From positions 1,426,001 to 1,490,000 of the forward strand of contig JAYJMM010000083.1 of the NCBI GenBank assembly GCA_037349105.1: DNA of 64,000 bases, read 5' to 3'. The translations under genes and the position numbers were made by a program. The stretch comes from Limnomonas spitsbergensis (lineage: Eukaryota > Chlorophyta > Chlorophyceae > Chlamydomonadales). This document shows, piece by piece, positions 56,601-61,117 of this stretch (the stretch's first letter is position 1; the number at the start of each line of letters is the position of its first letter). The notes beneath the pieces were generated by a model. The model saw only the letters and a program-made list of their open reading frames with translations. It ran no database searches and was not told the DNA's origin.

Positions 56601-58257
56601 GGATCCCTCGACCCCAAACAACGTTACCGATGAGGGAAGGCAAAGCAAATGTACAGTAAGCCGATCAAGGTCTGGTCATCATGGGCACAGTGATGGCCGC
56701 CCCGCTGCCCCACAAGGAGGCCTGGCCAGTTTTATAAGTAACGCAGGTCCCCCCCTTCTCCTGTTCAATGTCAGCGACCCCTAATCTTTCTCCCCCTCTC
56801 CCTCCATCTCTCTCCCCATGGCGACGTTTTTCGACTGGGCTACAAATTTGGAAGTTTCAGACATGCGGTATATTTATCGCCCCTGTTTGTCGCCTGTGGC
56901 CATATATCGCCTAAAAAAAACTACCCACCTGAGCTAGCTGCACAGGTCCCCCCCCCTGCTCATGTTCTATGTCAGCGACCCCCACCTGAGCTAGCTGCGC
57001 CTCCCTTCGCAATGCAAGGTCCGCAGCTGCAGCAGCACTCAACGGCTCAGTGCCTGAGGCCCGCTCCTGACCACGACTAGCAGCTGAGCTGCCGGCGCGC
57101 TCAGCATCTGATGCTGAGGAGGCCACGGGCATGCCGCCAGCCATCAGGGCCCGGGAGAACGACGACACAGCCAAACTGTCGTCTAGAGCAATCAGCCGGC
57201 GACGGCGGGTGGTGGATGCCGTACTTCCGGAGTTAGGCTGTGCAGGTGTAGATCTGGATCTGGCTCCGGGGCTCCCAGAGGATCCTGAGGGATCCGATGC
57301 ATTCGTGTTTGAGGAGGCGGAGGAGGCCGGACGTGGAGGGCGTGGCGGCTGTGGCTGTGGTTGTGGCTGAGAGAATGAGGGTGCAGAGCCGCCAGGAGCA
57401 CGTAGGTACAGATTATCAGTGTGCCCATCGTTCCAAAGGGGTAGCGTGGAGGACGATGTAGGACCTAGGTGCTCACCTGTGCCACTGGCATCAGGTGCAA
57501 GGCCGGCAGGGTTCTCTGGCCCTAGAGGGCGGGAGACTACTGAGCCACCCTGCTGCTGCTGCTGCTGCTCCGGTGCCAGGCGCTTGCCAAAGAGAAGGTT
57601 ACCTATACCTACTGAGACACGATGCCACATGCTCAGAAGCCCGCTGCTGCTGCTGCTGCTACCGCGTTCTAAAGGAGCATCCTTGCCATGCAACGGCGGT
57701 TCCGCTGTGGTGGCCGCATGGCCTACTGCATGGGAGGGCGGCGGTATTGATGCAGGCAGCTTCGCGGTCAGCAACTTATGAGCCTCTGCGCTGAGGGCAT
57801 TGGCATCGGTCCCACGCCTGTATGAGTGAGCCGGGAGCTTGCGAGCTCGGATCAGTCGCATGTCCGATGATATCTCTGCTCTCTGCTTGCGCTCGAGCTG
57901 CTCTGGGGCTTTCGGCCCGCTGGAGCTGTCGTCTGATGCTTTTCCGTTGCTACCCCGATGAAGGCAGCCGGACGTTGTGAAAGCGGCATTGTGACCCAAT
58001 GCAGCACTGGTCGCTGATGCGGTAATCGCGACCGGATCTGCATGCCGCGCAGCCGCGTTTGAACCTCGCAGGAGCAGCGACGGCCATGGTCTCCCCCGAA
58101 ATAAGGCGACCGGGGAGGAGCGTGCCACGATTGAGGATGGCTGTAGCGCATGATGGTGCGCTTGTCGCTGAGGAGCAGCTACCACCTGCTCGGGCCGCGA
58201 TACGAGCACCCACCACTTTCCGATGTAGGTCTCCAGCAGCTGACAGGCGACCTTCAT
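36020..58257 (-). CDS. MTIF2: Organellar (probably mitochondrial) translation initiation factor IF-2, 17 exons
   Basis: Joining 17 exons with GT-AG introns in compatible phases gives 4773 nt: 1590 residues plus stop. Order: disordered Ala/Pro/Ser/Gln-rich extension (about 1-870), short IF-2 N-domain (873-945), GTPase domain with P-loop GHVDHGKT (965-972), DTPGH (1021-1025), TKCD (1075-1078, where NKxD is usual) and SA (1111-1112); domain II (1129-1253); charged linker (1254-1335); domain III with [11 protein letters not shown] (about 1359-1369); C-terminal domain ending near [15 protein letters not shown]-2 is the GTPase that places initiator tRNA on the small ribosomal subunit. HIGAF after the P-loop exon, [23 protein letters not shown] and the C-terminus resemble mitochondrial IF-2, especially that of plants, so I prefer mitochondrion over plastid. 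The N-terminus ([16 protein letters not shown]) is a weak transit candidate; the start could lie further upstream or at a later Met. The extension makes it longer than usual for the family. Confidence 0.88.
36461..36690 (+). repeat. SINE-like repeat with local 70-bp duplication, intron 16
   Basis: Two tandem copies of gtcaagcactrgkaatttgtgtggc-type sequence (36461 and 36531) lead into the SINE-like body: cagctacatcacgg, ggccatgggggcatggtgca, ccctgctgcctgggcc, ggccggtcaaagtttg. It is antisense to the gene. Confidence 0.6.
36838..36870. repeat. Decayed copy of exon 17 start, intron 16
   Basis: atcagaacggctcctgattg resembles the exon 17 acceptor region (ggcagagcggctcctgacga at 36417-36436). This is one of several exon-edge copies in this gene. 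Confidence 0.4.
37062..37179 (-). CDS. MTIF2: IF-2 exon 16
   Basis: Acceptor ATCCGCAG|ACGTAT, donor ATGGAGG|GTGAGG, 118 bp, phase 0 in and 1 out. It encodes [11 protein letters not shown] and [18 protein letters not shown], the end of domain III. An AG nine bases later (TATCAG|AGC) is an alternative acceptor that would drop three residues. Confidence 0.88.
37291..37569 (+). CDS. Coding-like plus-strand fragment nested in intron 15
   Basis: The frame is open from after a TAA at 37288 to TAA at 37567-37569 (92 residues) and has no ATG near its start. It encodes an acidic/basic helical segment ([20 protein letters not shown]) and then [20 protein letters not shown]. The inverted arms gtcttaaaagag (37284-37295) and ctcttttaagac (37734-37745), each followed inward by agaagcggag-type sequence, bracket it. 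It looks like a mobile-element or captured gene fragment. No family was recognised. Confidence 0.35.
   Translation, partial: KSFSREEAEARLAIIGIAQEARLALVDKETKRLVDKETKFRLHFSGKMVNICKLRNLVQAGEVSSPSGGSPKPAPRVPNTEVGSHMVRVLRT
37856..38182 (+). CDS. Unrecognised protein fragment (beta-rich) nested in intron 15
   Basis: A 108-codon frame whose first about 85 residues look like genuine protein: [55 protein letters not shown] and [12 protein letters not shown]. Alternating hydrophobic and polar residues suggest beta strands. The last about 25 residues run into intronic and SINE-like sequence. Base composition is more AT-rich than the neighbouring exons. It is antisense to IF-2 and follows 37291-37569, so both may come from one inserted element. 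A coat-like or other mobile-element protein is only a guess. Confidence 0.4.
   Translation: MEVDKSGNCVLFLRALIITEEPRNLFVFLNGVAIYRIPLDAWYLKNKPFEGGHTPALSALYGQTSVYAKLKGAAKADCKVKFQLAPRPHASAAMPVGPPPAHRSSCWP
38178..38250 (+). repeat. SINE-like repeat 3' part, intron 15
   Basis: ttaattgggccataggtggc, then a gcgacccgccaaaggggg-type segment and tggtacctgg. It ends about 40 bp from the exon 15 donor. Confidence 0.55.
38289..38471 (-). CDS. MTIF2: IF-2 exon 15 (domain III)
   Basis: Acceptor CCTTGCAG|GTGCGC, donor CAGCAG|GTGTGT, 183 bp, phase 0. It encodes [20 protein letters not shown] and [16 protein letters not shown], diagnostic of IF-2 domain III. Confidence 0.95.
38910..39128 (-). CDS. MTIF2: IF-2 exon 14 (linker to domain III)
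   Basis: Acceptor TAAGCAG|TACACT, donor AATGAG|GTGCGT, 219 bp, phase 0. It encodes a charged helix, an Ala run and SEDAPLNE just before domain III. Confidence 0.82.
39650..39895 (+). repeat. SINE-like repeat, intron 13
   Basis: ttcagctacatcgctgtcga, gtagcaacccctgcagcttg, then tctggtccccatcagcccta and tggtggcccc. It ends about 20 bp from the exon 13 donor at 39914. The middle carries a divergent inserted stretch. Confidence 0.55.
39915..39998 (-). CDS. MTIF2: IF-2 exon 13 (linker helix)
   Basis: Acceptor TTGTGCAG|CGCGAG, donor GCACAG|GTGAGA, 84 bp, phase 0. Highly charged [20 protein letters not shown], consistent with the long linker helix of IF-2. Confidence 0.78.
40290..40625. repeat. Degenerate CCCTAAAC/CCTGCAACC-type tandem repeat, intron 12
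   Basis: Loosely repeated accctgcaaccgccaacgcc and taaaccctaaacc-like words for about 330 bp. It resembles a decayed plant-type telomere repeat mixed with a minisatellite, and it sits inside an intron rather than at a chromosome end. Confidence 0.6.
41066..41248 (-). CDS. MTIF2: IF-2 exon 12
   Basis: Acceptor ATACTAG|GTGCTG, donor GCCCAG|GTTGGA, 183 bp, phase 0. It completes domain II ([20 protein letters not shown]) and starts the charged linker. Confidence 0.92.
41720..42090. repeat. CACATACCAGCACAGCACAG tandem array, intron 11
   Basis: About 17 copies of a unit near 20-22 bp composed of (cagca)n and cacatacca blocks. Random frames through it read as Cys/Val/Leu repeats on the minus strand and are not genes. 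Confidence 0.85.
42191..42382 (-). CDS. MTIF2: IF-2 exon 11 (domain II)
   Basis: Acceptor CTTTACAG|GCTGAG, donor GGGGAG|GTGAGG, 192 bp, phase 0. It encodes the EF-Tu-like beta-barrel ([31 protein letters not shown]). Confidence 0.94.
42417..42448. repeat. Exact copy of the exon 11 acceptor, intron 10
   Basis: cagctccatcatctcagcctgtaaagcaca-type sequence at 42417-42448 repeats 42365-42396 without change, 52 bp away. It includes the polypyrimidine tract, the AG and the first codons of exon 11. Confidence 0.8.
42470..42600 (+). repeat. SINE-like repeat, intron 10 (left copy)
   Basis: cttcagctaaatcacaatat, gggggcctggtgcagtgagc, cttgggccacccgcggtaag and ccggtcaaggttgggtcccc in the standard order. 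Confidence 0.65.
43035..43200 (+). repeat. SINE-like repeat, best copy, intron 10
   Basis: Order of blocks: ttcagctacagttcaggtac, ggtctacggccaccagcccc, ccctgctgcc, aggcctccggccggaggccg, gtccaggtttggtgtcaatc, agcccaggggtggccgctgg and gcggcccatcaaaggttgtc. It ends about 10 bp from the exon 10 donor. The GGTTTGGTCCC-like block seen in most copies resembles a pol III B box, so a tRNA-derived SINE is possible (inference). All clear copies in this gene have the same orientation, antisense to transcription. Confidence 0.65.
43211..43351 (-). CDS. MTIF2: IF-2 exon 10 (G5)
   Basis: Acceptor TCACCCAG|GCCAAC, donor CTGCAG|GTCAGT, 141 bp, phase 0. It encodes [14 protein letters not shown] and [20 protein letters not shown], carrying the SA motif of G5. 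Confidence 0.95.
43521..43593 (-). CDS. MTIF2: IF-2 exon 9 (G4)
   Basis: Acceptor TGTGCAG|GGAGGC, donor CCCCAG|GTGAGG, 73 bp, phase 2 in and 0 out. It encodes [20 protein letters not shown] and then DLPQ. The NKxD motif reads TKCD. Confidence 0.93.
43718..43786. repeat. Copy of the exon 9 acceptor region, intron 8
   Basis: gccagggcctccttgcacc followed by a CA-dinucleotide run and ctgcag matches the true acceptor at 43577-43640 (gccagagcctccctgcac, CA run, ctgcag). Minus-strand reading retains EALA. Confidence 0.7.
43795..43890 (+). repeat. SINE-like repeat 5' part, intron 8
   Basis: ctccagctacaattcaacta, catcacggcc, tctggtgcagcaagccctgc and tgttcgggcc, truncated afterwards. Confidence 0.6.
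43985..44260. repeat. Pyrimidine minisatellite, intron 8
   Basis: About six copies of a roughly 41-44-bp unit (ccctcctcccctcttcattc then a C run). On the sense strand this is a long purine tract. Confidence 0.88.
44450..44640 (-). CDS. MTIF2: IF-2 exon 8 (G3)
   Basis: Acceptor CCTGTAG|CACATT, donor CAGACCCG|GTGGGT, 191 bp, phase 0 in and 2 out. It encodes [22 protein letters not shown] and [17 protein letters not shown]. Confidence 0.95.
44650..44770. repeat. GGTTCACACAAAGGACAACT 23-bp tandem repeat, intron 7
   Basis: Five degenerate copies begin directly upstream of the exon 8 acceptor. Confidence 0.8.
45000..45190. repeat. GGTTTGTGAGTACCCCAAAGC 24-bp tandem repeat, intron 7
   Basis: About seven degenerate copies. 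Confidence 0.8.
45225..45745. repeat. 46-bp minisatellite with duplicated exon 7 donor flank, intron 7
   Basis: Seven copies of a unit containing cccctcagcggtttgtgtgt and gtacacct span 45370-45690. The array is bracketed by two copies of gcaagccaagc...gccatcctctcc (45233 and 45710). The second abuts the exon 7 donor. The outer copy has GC where the real donor has GT. Confidence 0.8.
45743..45876 (-). CDS. MTIF2: IF-2 exon 7 (P-loop)
   Basis: Acceptor GTGCAG|GCTCGC, donor ACTCAG|GTGCGG, 134 bp, phase 1 in and 0 out. It encodes [20 protein letters not shown] and the switch I region ending GGITQ. Confidence 0.95.
45935..46280 (+). repeat. Two SINE-like repeats with a 30-bp triplication, intron 6
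   Basis: First copy 45935-46125 (cagttaagtcatgggctacc, gtcaaggttaggccgcaatc) contains three copies of ggccccatgcatgggctacc-type sequence. Second copy 46190-46280 (tctcagctacattttagcgc, ggaccaccggccgtagacca). Confidence 0.55.
46404..46525 (-). CDS. MTIF2: IF-2 exon 6
   Basis: Acceptor ATGTGCAG|ATGCG, donor GGAACAG|GTGCGC, 122 bp, phase 2 in and 1 out. It encodes the rest of the N-domain ([20 protein letters not shown]) leading to the GTPase domain. Confidence 0.85.
46675..47040. repeat. Diverged 240-bp-spaced duplication, intron 5
   Basis: Blocks with aatcagtcgaaatcgggcag (near 46733) and cagtcagaatcgggcagtg (near 46985) share flanking ccgg..., gaatcg and gggctta features. AT-rich, no ORF. 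Confidence 0.5.
47515..47690 (+). repeat. SINE-like repeat, intron 5 (upstream copy)
   Basis: ctcagctacgcatcaggtag, cctccgaccggagacccagg, ctgtcaaggcttggtctcat and tggtggaccgctttaaggcc in standard order. Confidence 0.6.
47870..48045 (+). repeat. SINE-like repeat beside exon 5 donor, intron 5
   Basis: gccacatcacagacgtgcag, gggggcctggtgtacagtgc, ctgctgcttgggcccggc, gccgatcaaagtgttatc and ggcccccaaaggtggcaccg. Confidence 0.6.
48107..48213 (-). CDS. MTIF2: IF-2 exon 5 (N-domain)
   Basis: Acceptor CCCTCAG|GTCTTC, donor CTGAG|GTAGGC, 107 bp, phase 0 in and 2 out. It encodes [20 protein letters not shown] and following, a helical IF-2 N-domain segment. Decayed copies of its first ten codons plus acceptor are tandemly repeated in the upstream intron. 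Confidence 0.85.
48214..50640. repeat. Intron 4 VNTR: repeated exon 5 acceptor plus CAG/CTG tracts
   Basis: About 14 units of roughly 140-190 bp. In sense orientation each has CTCCCTCAG|GTGCTCTTCC (acceptor plus decayed exon 5 codons [10 protein letters not shown]), then CTG-rich sequence, GCTTGCGTCTGACCGCCAAG, a pure CTG tract, and CTGTCCCCTTGCACCGGGTC. The true exon 5 start at 48213 is the last acceptor in this series. Units near 48664 and 49152 retain VFIP or GTGTTCATCC, closest to the exon. CAG tracts reach 28 triplets (50117-50200), 20 (50545-50604) and 18 (49366-49419). Confidence 0.92.
50675..50790 (+). repeat. SINE-like repeat, intron 4
   Basis: catggcctgccatgctgcgc, ccggccgtaggctgatcaac, gtttggtcccaatcag and tctgccaaaggtggcctcga. 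It directly follows the VNTR. Confidence 0.6.
51411..51545. repeat. Duplicated donor-proximal sequence, intron 4
   Basis: Two copies of gtaccaccatccccat...cgtactatcc...cacacacacgaacac-type sequence (51411 and 51486). The second runs up to the exon 4 donor. Confidence 0.6.
51546..52406 (-). CDS. MTIF2: IF-2 exon 4
   Basis: Acceptor CACGCAG|GAGATG, donor GCAGCAG|GTGTGT, 861 bp, phase 0 both sides. Ala/Pro-rich linker with a basic patch ([11 protein letters not shown]) and an acidic motif ([14 protein letters not shown]). The codons before the acceptor are AT-rich, hydrophobic and unlike the exon, supporting this boundary. Confidence 0.75.
52770..52832 (+). repeat. SINE-like 5' part interrupted by a minisatellite, intron 3
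   Basis: cttcagctgcatcacagcat and ggactggtccagcatgcctt, then directly into the GGCCAGGGTGTG array. A gtggccggaccctgacttgcc-type piece follows the array. Confidence 0.5.
52825..53455. repeat. 12-bp GGCCAGGGTGTG minisatellite, intron 3
   Basis: About 50 copies. GGCC and GACC variants alternate in higher-order patterns, punctuated by CTCCATTGGCCCAGGGTGTG blocks near 53162, 53371, 53414 and 53437. Open frames reading [11 protein letters not shown] on the minus strand are trivial products of the repeat. Confidence 0.93.
53770..53873. repeat. Duplicated exon 3 end and donor, intron 3
   Basis: Sense CTGATGCGAAACCAGGAGCA followed by G|GTCT occurs at the true donor (53874/53873) and again with decoy exon end at 53789, 85 bp downstream. 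A partial third copy lies between. The spacing is out of frame. Confidence 0.8.
53874..54012 (-). CDS. MTIF2: IF-2 exon 3
   Basis: Acceptor CCCTCAG|GTCCGAG, donor GAGCAG|GTCTGT, 139 bp, phase 2 in and 0 out. It encodes a charged helix-like stretch ([18 protein letters not shown]). The donor-side end LMRNQEQ is duplicated in the following intron. Confidence 0.65.
54150..54282. mobile_element. Truncated TTTGCCTTCCCT-type MITE, intron 2
   Basis: The left end (atttgccttcccttgggtat) and interior (aactggcatcaaaaatcgat) match the copies at 55568 and 56469. The right terminal repeat is missing. Confidence 0.65.
54385..54728 (-). CDS. MTIF2: IF-2 exon 2
   Basis: Acceptor GGCACAG|GTGGCGG, donor GCGGAG|GTGATG, 344 bp, phase 0 in and phase 2 out. 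Ala-rich and then acidic (EEMSV...[10 protein letters not shown]) extension sequence. Confidence 0.6.
55568..55746. mobile_element. About 180-bp TTTGCCTTCCCT-type MITE, intron 1
   Basis: Inverted ends TTTGCCTTCCCT (55573-55584) and AGGGAAGGCAAA (55729-55740). The interior shares gcatccatggatccttcaac-type sequence with the 56469 copy. GTGCA-like sequence lies on both sides. Confidence 0.75.
56277..56360. other. Long perfect hairpin, intron 1
   Basis: 28-bp arms at 56289-56316 and 56323-56350 are perfect inverted repeats around a 6-nt loop (TGTACC). They extend imperfectly for another about 10 bp each side (AATATTC). A third arm copy (gcagctcgtaccaatattct) lies at 56241. Confidence 0.88.
56395..56730 (+). 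repeat. SINE-like repeat split by a MITE, intron 1
   Basis: The 5' part 56395-56462 (acagctacatccaggtctga, ggggcctggtgcagcaag) and 3' part 56655-56730 (gccgatcaaggtctggtcat, gatggccgccccgctgcccc) are one repeat separated by the inserted element. Confidence 0.65.
56469..56650. mobile_element. TTTGCCTTCCCT-type MITE inserted in a SINE-like repeat, intron 1
   Basis: Inverted ends at 56474-56485 and 56633-56644. GTAC occurs on both sides (56459-56462 region and 56651-56654), a possible target duplication. It postdates the repeat it interrupts. Confidence 0.75.
56986..58257 (-). CDS. MTIF2: IF-2 exon 1 (codons 1-424)
   Basis: Starts at the first Met after an in-frame TAG (TAGGCTATG). It encodes a low-complexity extension rich in Ser, Ala, Pro and Gln with few hydrophobic segments: Gln run at [10 protein letters not shown] and PQ dipeptides near [14 protein letters not shown]. 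It ends LAQ|GTGGGG in phase 0. A second in-frame donor 57 bp further on (exon end 56929) would add 19 residues ending in another QLAQ. Assignment to IF-2 rests on phase continuity, not homology. Confidence 0.6.
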
Positions 58258-58596
58258 AGCCTACTTGTATTCGCCGGCCACACCATCCAAGCTCATCGGC
58301 GGCTTGGTTGGCCTAGGGTAATGCCTGTGATCGCACCTGTCGTGGGGAGCTTCTCCGCCACACCCGCGTAGCTGAGCATTTATGAGGTAGCTGAGTGGCG
58401 GTGAGGAAATTGGGAGGGATGGGCGAGGGGAGTGGGGTGGGGGCAAAAATCTGAATACACCACATCCTCGAAAGTTGTAGAGCTTGACGAGAGATTTTCC
58501 ATATCTGATCTTCAAATTGTTTTTGACACAGGGGTCTGGGAGATATGTAGGGACAAATTGGGGGGGGGGGGAACCAAAACATGATTTTTGGATATG
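58258..58596. promoter_or_regulatory. 5' flank of IF-2, no defined promoter element
   Basis: An in-frame stop lies two codons before the chosen ATG. G-rich runs occur near 58385-58445 and 58560-58571. I see no TATA box or other site that can be defended, and an upstream non-coding exon cannot be excluded. Confidence 0.25.
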
Positions 58597-58598
58597 TA

Positions 58599-58782
58599 CC
58601 GTAGTCACGGACGTATTTCGTTATTTTGATCGTTCTTCAAGGAGCAACGAAATCAGTCGTGAAAATGTTTTTGACTGGAATTTTTCATGTTAAGGGGCAA
58701 CGAATCAAAAAAAATCGCCAAAACTGCGACTTTTTAAGCAACAACGAAATTCGAAAATAACGAAACACGTCCGTGACTACGG
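58599..58782. mobile_element. 184-bp MITE with TA target duplication (mariner/Stowaway-like)
   Basis: Ends CCGTAGTCACGGACG (58599) and its inverse CGTCCGTGACTACGG (to 58782), with similarity continuing into tttcgttatttt. TA flanks both sides. It has no ORF. Confidence 0.8.
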
Positions 58783-59519
58783 TAAGTAAGTTTGTTTTTA
58801 AACATCGGATTAAGACGATACGCCCTGGGCTATGCCATTGCCCATCCCTACAGATATGCTGATTATATGCATCATACAACATTCCATACATAATACCATA
58901 CCCCTCTTGACATGGAATTTTGACATGGGGGGTGTCATGGCTCCAGAACCACATGCACCGTTGCCTTAAATAAATAAATAACATGCCAAGAGGGGCGTGA
59001 ATTGAGGAAACCACCCATTTAGATATTATATTAATCATTCCCTTGCCTTCCTATCCCACGCTCTCAGGAGAGTCGCAGTTTGGGCGACGTCCGAACCCTG
59101 AGCCACAACAGGTACTTCAATGTGGCTGAGGCCAGTGCGACCTTTTCCTCAGCCCACCAACTCAGCCACATGATCGAGATGCACCCAACCTAGAGCAGAG
59201 GCCATAGTCGACTGCAAGCTACTGAGGACAAGATCAACCCCCTCAGCTGGCGGGGAGTATGCTGGTCACGAAGGCCATGGACATCCCTGCCCTGTTCATT
59301 TGCCCAAATTTGCCATCGCTGCCAGCGGCTTGCTGAGTGGCAGCAGCTCTGACCTGGGCTTCAGCGAGCTTGCTGGTCCCAGCTGCTCCTTACGCCGGCC
59401 GCATGGCGCACGGGTGGGCGCTACGGTCCTGTAAGGCGAGGACGAGGAGCAGGTGGAGGAGCAGGTGGAGGAGGTGGAGGTGGGGACAGCAAATGCAGAC
59501 GGACTGGCAGTACCTGGGG
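58783..59519. other. Decayed transposon-like sequence
   Basis: A plus-strand frame around 59100-59190 reads LSHNRYFNVAEASATFSSAH then QLSHMIEMHPT and stops. It has an H-x4-HP ending like the zinc-finger-like block further right and may be a degenerate upstream part of that element. Confidence 0.3.
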
Positions 59520-60104
59520 ATGCGCCGACGGTGTGCAAGGTGCATGGCTGTGGGACGATAACCAAGCTATCAGCTATGCGGTTGCACGTTTGAGCGCACA
59601 TCTCGCTGCGCCGATGTGGGGCAGCCTGTAGCTTGGAGCCAAGTGGTGCTGAAGCATGCGGCTTCTGTGGCATTGTGTGTGACGACAGGATATCAGGCCT
59701 GAGCAAAACGGACGTGGGCAAGGGCTCTACCAGCAGCATACTAGCAGTCGAGTCCCGCTGCCCCCTGAAGCACGCGATGTCATATGCGGCTGCTGAGAGG
59801 GGTTCTGCCAACCATCCTTGCACCAGCAGACCAGTGGCTTGCAACATCTGCAGGAGCATCGCGGGTACCATCCGCCCTTATGTGTGGAGTTATCGCTTCC
59901 TAGATCACATGGAGTCAGCCCACCCTGGTCAGGAGCTGACAAAGGCAGATTCGTCGAGATATGCCATCAGCGCTGAGGAGTTTAAGGGGGGGTGGGCAAG
60001 GAGCTCGCCAAGAAGCTGAAGACCAAGTTTCTTAAGCAGCACATTAGCACGCTTAAGTTAGATGCTACTTTGATGGCACTCATTCGTGAGTCCTCTCGTT
60101 TCTA
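59520..60104 (+). pseudogene. Decayed zinc-finger-like ORF of a mobile element
   Basis: The plus frame from 59522 contains VCKVHGCGTITKLSAMRLHV, an internal TGA (59590-59592), then CGFCGIVCDD, ESRCPLKHAMSYAA, HPCTSRPVACNICRS and YVWSYRFLDHMESAHPG. CxxC and HxxxxHP pairs suggest two or three zinc-binding modules. After a seven-G run (59986-59992) the frame must shift by one to continue as GKELAKKLKTKFLKQHISTL and stop at 60102-60104. PCT-RPV-C-x2-C followed by VWSY and H-x4-HP is a pattern I associate with transposon-encoded proteins in algae and fungi. The stop and the frameshift mark it as broken. Confidence 0.5.
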
Positions 60105-60215
60105 GAGCCTCGTGGCCTCTTGAGAGGATAGGTAGCTGGCAGGTGGTAGCTATAGCTATAGCTGTTTTATGGGTGTGAAATTTGGGGACCAGGTCTCCTT
60201 GCGATAGGAGTCGGC

Positions 60216-61117
60216 TTGACAGATACTGGTTTCTCTAGATATTTGGAGGTAATTTACAAGGGTTTCCTTAGGCAGTGTCTGGGTCTTCGCAAGTCTGTGG
60301 CGGAGTATGTTCTCATGAGTGAACTGCACCGTGAACCCCTTATCTTAAGTCTTTTTCAGCAGACCCTGAGTTTTGGGAATAGAATTAATCTGAGGCCTGA
60401 CAATGACCTTGTGAAAATGGCTATGCAGGAAAGTTGTGATTTGGCGAAGGCTGGCACTTCACTTTGTTGGGCTGGTTTTCTGTCTACGATATTGATGACT
60501 CTGGGTATTGATTTATTGACTGCTTCAGCAAATACCTCTTTGGATATTGAGGTCATTGTGAATTCAGCTAGGGATCAGTGGCTTTCCAAAATTCCAGGGA
60601 CATGCCACGTACGGCCCTGTCAGTACGTGCTACTCCTGACTCAGAACGCTCGGGGTTCGAATTGTTTACGTTCTCTAAGTGGTTCTAAATTAAGCGTGAT
60701 GTGAAGGAGACTTTCTGGTACAATTTGAGTAAGCCTAATATTATTTTCGCTGTAGCCCGGTATCGGATGGGGTCGCATTGGCTGAATGTTGAGACGGGGC
60801 GCTTTTAGAAACCCTGTGTGCCTCGTAGCAAGAGGATTTGTAGATGTTGCAATCTTAAATGTCGGGAGAATGAGCTTCACGTGATTTACTGCCCATTCTA
60901 TACAGACCTTCGTTTTCAATTTAACTTTACTGTCCATAATTTCATAGAGGACGAGGATGAGGCCATGAAACGGTCCGCAAATGGAGTGTGGGGCAAACTA
61001 AATGCAGCAGATTCTGCATATGTGTTCTGGAAGAAATTTGGTTGTTTTATCTTTCAGTGTATGATGAAAAGAGAGAATCATCTCAAAACTTTGCCAAAAT
61101 TCCTGTCTCCCCCCTAA
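60216..61117 (+). pseudogene. Decayed C-terminus of a retroelement polyprotein
   Basis: The first frame reads YLEVIYKGFLRQCLGLRKSV and HREPLILSLFQQTLSFGNRI. A frameshift near 60597 leads to DMPRTALSVRATPDSE and FELFTFSKWF, then a TAA, then KRDVKETFWYNLSKPN, RYRMGSHWLNVETGRF, a TAG, and RSKRICRCCNLKCRENELHV with IYCPFYTDLRF. A Gln-less LGLRKS block, RxRxGSHxL, and a CxxC...E-HV-x2-CP zinc motif are typical of the region after reverse transcriptase in non-LTR elements. The family assignment is an inference. Polymerase motifs are not in the window. Confidence 0.55.

Noticed and set aside
36020..58257. Plastid IF-2 or a bacterial contaminant infB
   Set aside because: Seventeen introns rule out bacteria. 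Motifs such as [10 protein letters not shown] and HIGAF fit mitochondrial-type IF-2 better than plastid type, though targeting is not proven.
59296..59871. 191-codon minus-strand ORF
   Set aside because: It lies antisense to the zinc-finger-like pseudogene and is Ser/Thr-rich without domains; it is probably a shadow frame.
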